Assembly: GCA_045533115.1 (NCBI GenBank) | Contig: JAZSHF010000008.1 | Coordinates: 1-34,653, forward strand | DNA length: 34,653 bases | Reading direction: 5' to 3' | Origin: Colimorpha_A sp045533115 | Lineage (GTDB): Bacteria; Bacillota; Clostridia; Oscillospirales; CAG-272 | Shown here: piece by piece, positions 31,849 through 34,653 of the stretch | Layout: every line of letters starts with the position of its first letter | Numbering within the stretch: the stretch's first letter is position 1 | Made by a program: the position numbers and the translations under genes | Notes under the pieces: generated by a model | Databases searched by the model: none | What the model was told of the DNA's origin: nothing | What the model saw: the letters and a program-made list of their open reading frames with translations, nothing else

Positions 31849-32058
31849 ATGAATTATATAAAACGAATGCGCGATCTAAGAGAAGACAGTGACAAAACGC
31901 AGCAGGAAATTGCTGACGTTCTCGGCACGTCGCAGACGATGTACGCGCGGTATGAGCGCGGTGCAAACGAGCTTCCGATAAGACATTTACTCAAGCTTTG
32001 CAAATACTATTCCGTCAGCGCCGATTATTTTCTCGGATTGACTGATGAAAAGAATTAA
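31849..32058 (+). CDS. XRE/Cro-family small DNA-binding regulator
   Basis: This 69-aa protein is almost entirely one helix-turn-helix domain of the Cro/CI (XRE) type: MRDLREDSDKTQQEIADVLG, then TSQTMYARYERGANELPIRH and LLKLCKYYSVSADYFLGLTD, the standard five-helix pattern with the usual DYFLG-hydrophobic end. It has no sensor domain. GGTGAG precedes ATG. It is divergent from the truncated gene across repeats of ATTTAC/GTAAAT, which it probably binds. Such pairs are common remnants of phages or integrated elements, but also occur as stand-alone chromosomal regulators. Confidence 0.88.
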   Translation: MNYIKRMRDLREDSDKTQQEIADVLGTSQTMYARYERGANELPIRHLLKLCKYYSVSADYFLGLTDEKN

Positions 32059-32074
32059 ATTATTACCCCACAAG

Positions 32075-32100
32075 CACACCCTCGTGGTGTGTTTTTGTTT
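32075..32100 (+). terminator. intrinsic terminator after the XRE gene
   Basis: CACACC (32075-32080) pairs with GGTGTG (32086-32091) and is followed by TTTTTGTTTTTG. From here to the promoter at 32213 (about 110 bases) I see nothing further. Confidence 0.75.
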
Positions 32101-32212
32101 TTGATTTGATTGATGGAGGGAATCGGACGGGTCGGTAGTTAAAATACAAGAGGATTTTTAGGATTTCAGGCTATATCTGTATGGGATTCTTTATCAAAAA
32201 ATAATATTTGTA

Positions 32213-32241
32213 TTGACATTTCTTTCATAATCGTGTATTAT
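32213..32241 (+). promoter_or_regulatory. sigma-A promoter of the beta-propeller-like gene
   Basis: A perfect TTGACA (32213-32218), a 17-bp spacer and TATTAT (32236-32241) precede the 717-aa gene. The leader is about 78 nt and holds a GGTTCCGAACC palindrome (32270-32280), which may be a binding site or small hairpin. Confidence 0.8.
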
Positions 32242-32325
32242 TATGATTGACAAAGAATATAGCTTAGAGGGTTCCGAACCGCGTTTTTGCTGTTTTGAAA
32301 ATCTCTACAATTAAGGAGAAGATTT

Positions 32326-34479
32326 ATGAAAAAGTATGTGTTCGATCGGTTTTCTGACGATGCGAAGCGTCTTATCAATCAGACAGGCGTCAGAATGAGA
32401 ATGGCACCCAAGGAAGGCAACGATACCGCCAACTGCTGTTGGGACGGAATGGTTGCTCCGGACGGGTATTTCTATTTTCCGCTCTCCTCGGAAAACGGTC
32501 TGTCCGATGCCACGAAATTAGGACGCTTTGAGTATGACAACGATAGAGTCGTTAACTGCTTTGATGCAGGCACCGTTCTTCTGTCTAAAGAGCGACAGCT
32601 TCCCCATTCCAAGTTCCACACGTCTCTTAACCACATTCCCCGCCACGCACTGTATCCGGAATATCCGGACGATCCGAACGATTTCCTGATCGTGGCTACC
32701 ACCCACTCCACCGACCGCGCAAAGCACCACGAAGAGTGGATGCCCTTCGGCCACCACAACCACGTTTGGGAAGGCTTCCCCGGTTCTCAGATTGTTGTTT
32801 ATGATCCTAAGAGCGGTCATGCAATTACCCTTGGCACACCTGTTCCCCACGAATCTATTTACGGTGCAAAGTACGATCCTAAGCACAACCGTCTTTATAT
32901 GATCGGCTTTATGCGCGGACATATCTATTGCTATGATTTCAACGAGCGCCGTGTTATCAAGGATCTGGGCAAGGTTGCCGAGATTTTCTGCTACCGTTTG
33001 GTTTTGGGCGCAGATGGTAATATTTACGGCTGCACCAAGTCCGGTCAAATGTTCAAGGTTGATACCGAAAAGGTGGAAGTTGAAAATCTGGAATTCCACG
33101 TTCCCGATTTTAAGAATAATTACACCAGCTATACCTGGTATCGTTACCTTGTTATGGGCCGCAACCACCCCTCCGGCAAGTTTATGTATCTTGCCTTTGC
33201 AGCGCTGGATACCATTTACAAGCTGGAGTTTGCGACAGGCGAAGTAACACCTGTCGGAAAATCCTGTCCCATGGATGGCATCTATGAATTGCCTGCCGAA
33301 AACGGCTGTTGGTGGATTCACGGCTTTGACGTGGATAAAGAAGGCGTTCTGTGGCTGGGTATGTCCGCATCAAGTATGTATAACGACTCCGGATATAGCC
33401 ATCCCAACCGCACTTATCTCGTCCGCTGGGATCCTGAAAACGGCGAAGCTCCCTATTGCTGCGGTCTGTTTGGCAAGCCTGAGCGTGTCACCAACTACGT
33501 TACTGAGATGGAGTACGATCATATCAATGACCGTCTGTACTGGGTTGACGAGGTTTCCGGTGCACCCCTGCGTACCGTACGCCCCTCTGCCGGCGGTATT
33601 GATTTGGCACAATTTAGAAAGGTTTACCGTGAGCGCGGTCCCGTCAGCGAGGATCCGTCTCTTAATGAACATCGTTACTCCGAAGAGGAACTTGAGCAAC
33701 TGCGCCAAAAGATCGAACGTCGCGGCGGTGAAGAGAATGCTCAGAACAATCCCTTCCAGGCATTCCATCCCTCCAAGGTAGAGGCGATCCGCGTTTGGAG
33801 AAGCGTACCTCGTCTGGAGGTTGAGGACTCCAAGGTCATTGGTATGGCATTTGATAAGAAGTCCAAGGACTACCGCTACAAGCTCCACGTAGTCTCGGGT
33901 AGTAGCGGTTGCTTTGATACCGCCGCATTCGTTATGGAGATCGTAGACGGTGTAGTTACCTCAACGAAGCGTTTCAGCGAGATCGACGAGACATATAAGA
34001 ATTGGCTTCGTACCAATATTCTGCCTCAGCCAGTAAACTTTGATCCCGCAATCAAGCTGCCCGAAGCAACCGGACGCCGCTATCGTGCTAAGGCATCCTG
34101 CGTAGTGGATTGGGCAGACGGCAAGCAGTTTGTCGGTACCTTGGATGCTCTTGCCGCCATCGTATCTCCCGACGGCAGTGTTTACAGCCTCGGTAATGCC
34201 GCAGCGTACGGCCCCATCCGTTCTATGTGTACCAATAAGGCAAAGACCCACCTTTGGGGAGTTGCCGGTGATGATGAAGACCTCGGTTACGTATTCGAAT
34301 ACGACGATAAGAACGGTCTGCGTCAGATGGGCATTATCAACTACAATATCCACGGCTACTTCGACGGTCCTACCGTTGCCAACACCCTGTCCAGTATTTG
34401 TCTGTCTCCCGACGAGAAGTATCTGGCGATCGGCAGCTGTGACAGAATCGCAGAAGTGCACGTTATGATTTTGGATTAA
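32326..34479 (+). CDS. cytosolic beta-propeller-like protein, unknown function
   Basis: I do not recognise a named family for this 717-aa protein. It has no signal peptide or membrane segment. Blade-like repeats recur: MVAPDGYFYFPLSS (42-55), AKYDPKHNRLYMIGF, LVLGADGNIYGCTKSG, VDKEGVLWLGMSAS, MEYDHINDRLYWVDE, and near the end AIVSPDGSVYSLGNA and ICLSPDEKYLAIGS. These are typical of propellers of the YVTN/SMP-30-like kind. The first part is rich in His and Trp (FGHHNHVWEGF, about 142-152), possible ligands for a metal or sugar. A charged helical insert (about 440-475, EELEQLRQKIERRGGEE) splits the propeller. AAGGAG precedes ATG. By eye its codons (more CTG, TCC, GGC/GGT) differ from the upstream genes, which may mean transfer. 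Its 3' end is copied in inverted form at 34536. Confidence 0.8.
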   Translation: MKKYVFDRFSDDAKRLINQTGVRMRMAPKEGNDTANCCWDGMVAPDGYFYFPLSSENGLSDATKLGRFEYDNDRVVNCFDAGTVLLSKERQLPHSKFHTSLNHIPRHALYPEYPDDPNDFLIVATTHSTDRAKHHEEWMPFGHHNHVWEGFPGSQIVVYDPKSGHAITLGTPVPHESIYGAKYDPKHNRLYMIGFMRGHIYCYDFNERRVIKDLGKVAEIFCYRLVLGADGNIYGCTKSGQMFKVDTEKVEVENLEFHVPDFKNNYTSYTWYRYLVMGRNHPSGKFMYLAFAALDTIYKLEFATGEVTPVGKSCPMDGIYELPAENGCWWIHGFDVDKEGVLWLGMSASSMYNDSGYSHPNRTYLVRWDPENGEAPYCCGLFGKPERVTNYVTEMEYDHINDRLYWVDEVSGAPLRTVRPSAGGIDLAQFRKVYRERGPVSEDPSLNEHRYSEEELEQLRQKIERRGGEENAQNNPFQAFHPSKVEAIRVWRSVPRLEVEDSKVIGMAFDKKSKDYRYKLHVVSGSSGCFDTAAFVMEIVDGVVTSTKRFSEIDETYKNWLRTNILPQPVNFDPAIKLPEATGRRYRAKASCVVDWADGKQFVGTLDALAAIVSPDGSVYSLGNAAAYGPIRSMCTNKAKTHLWGVAGDDEDLGYVFEYDDKNGLRQMGIINYNIHGYFDGPTVANTLSSICLSPDEKYLAIGSCDRIAEVHVMILD

Positions 34480-34488
34480 CAGAACCCC

Positions 34489-34526
34489 AAAAAACATCAC
34501 GGACATAAATGTCCGTGATGTTTTTT
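34489..34526. terminator. bidirectional terminator at the centre of a long palindrome
   Basis: AAAAAACATCACGGACAT (34489-34506), a two-base centre and its exact reverse complement to 34526 make an 18-bp perfect stem with A and T runs at the ends, so it stops transcription from both sides. It is exactly midway between the stop codons at 34479 and 34536. Confidence 0.92.
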
Positions 34527-34535
34527 GTGGTTTTA

Positions 34536-34653
34536 TTAATCCAAAATCATAACGTGCACTTCTGCGATTCTGTCGCAGCTGCCGATTGCCAGATACTTCT
34601 CGTCGGGAGACAGACAAATACTGGACAGGGTGTTGGCAACGGTAGGACCGTCG
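34536..34653 (-). CDS. second copy of the beta-propeller-like gene (3' end only)
   Basis: The minus strand from the window edge to the TAA at 34536 encodes the last 38 residues of a protein identical to the end of the 32326-34479 product (ending AEVHVMILD). The DNA differs at two positions from the plus-strand copy (34575 against 34440, and 34587 against 34428). Both are third-position changes that keep Cys (TGT/TGC) and Ala (GCG/GCA). The gene continues beyond the window, so full length is unknown. The two copies face each other tail to tail. Confidence 0.8.
   Translation of the reverse strand, partial: DGPTVANTLSSICLSPDEKYLAIGSCDRIAEVHVMILD

Noticed and set aside
34362..34653. Fold-back assembly or amplification artefact
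   Set aside because: Considered, but the two arms differ at five places, with both coding changes synonymous, which fits diverged real copies better; it stays open until reads across the centre are seen.

Overview
The window reads as a chromosomal segment of an anaerobic Clostridia-type Firmicute, probably an uncultured gut lineage. The basis is indirect: near-consensus sigma-A promoters with 17-bp spacers, AGGAGG-type ribosome sites, a Clostridia-like gene set (PolA without proofreading residues, DUF368 protein, aroE-aroK fusion), secreted proteins with Cys-rich HTGGTATC repeats, and many short palindromic non-coding repeats of a kind common in gut Clostridia genomes. I could not place it to species.

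Layout. (1) 1-3890: a secreted Cys-rich protein (770-3244, minus) with a strong promoter and a structured leader, followed by an unlisted 42-aa peptide gene (624-752, minus). The module is bracketed by two long direct repeats (147-620 and 3485-3890). (2) 3888-6503: a tight four-gene minus-strand operon with its own promoter: HPr-kinase-like ATPase, PqqD-like protein, S24/S26-like peptidase with a Ser-His pair, and an NTP_transf_5 nucleotidyltransferase. These parts resemble accessory genes of lasso-type peptide systems, but no cyclase, radical SAM enzyme or transporter is in view. The 42-aa peptide carries an FxxPxL motif like that read by PqqD-type domains, so it is a candidate substrate. (3) 6493-8154: an anchored G5/M23 endopeptidase. 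(4) 8372-8550: a palindrome-rich spacer. (5) 8564-11412: aminotransferase, trmN6-like and rsmI, a minus-strand operon.

(6) 11432-23840: a plus-strand aromatic amino acid operon, pheA-aroB-aroC-aroEK-aroA-tyrA-aroF, continuing into htpG, an unrecognised protein that looks like a reduced prephenate-dehydratase/ACT protein, and a phosphohexomutase. Together the enzymes run from PEP and erythrose 4-phosphate to prephenate and the Phe and Tyr precursors; only 3-dehydroquinate dehydratase is missing from the window. (7) 23840-30427: a repeat-rich spacer, a 111-aa unknown protein, a UvrD/Rep helicase, a DUF368 membrane protein and polA. (8) 30448-31349: smpB and ssrA (tmRNA), separated by only three bases.

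(9) 31205-32100: a small gene cut off by a palindromic repeat, divergent from an XRE-type regulator across an operator-like region. (10) 32213-34653: a cytosolic beta-propeller-like protein of unknown function. Its 3' end is repeated in inverted orientation at the window edge with only synonymous differences, implying a second tail-to-tail copy that shares one bidirectional terminator.
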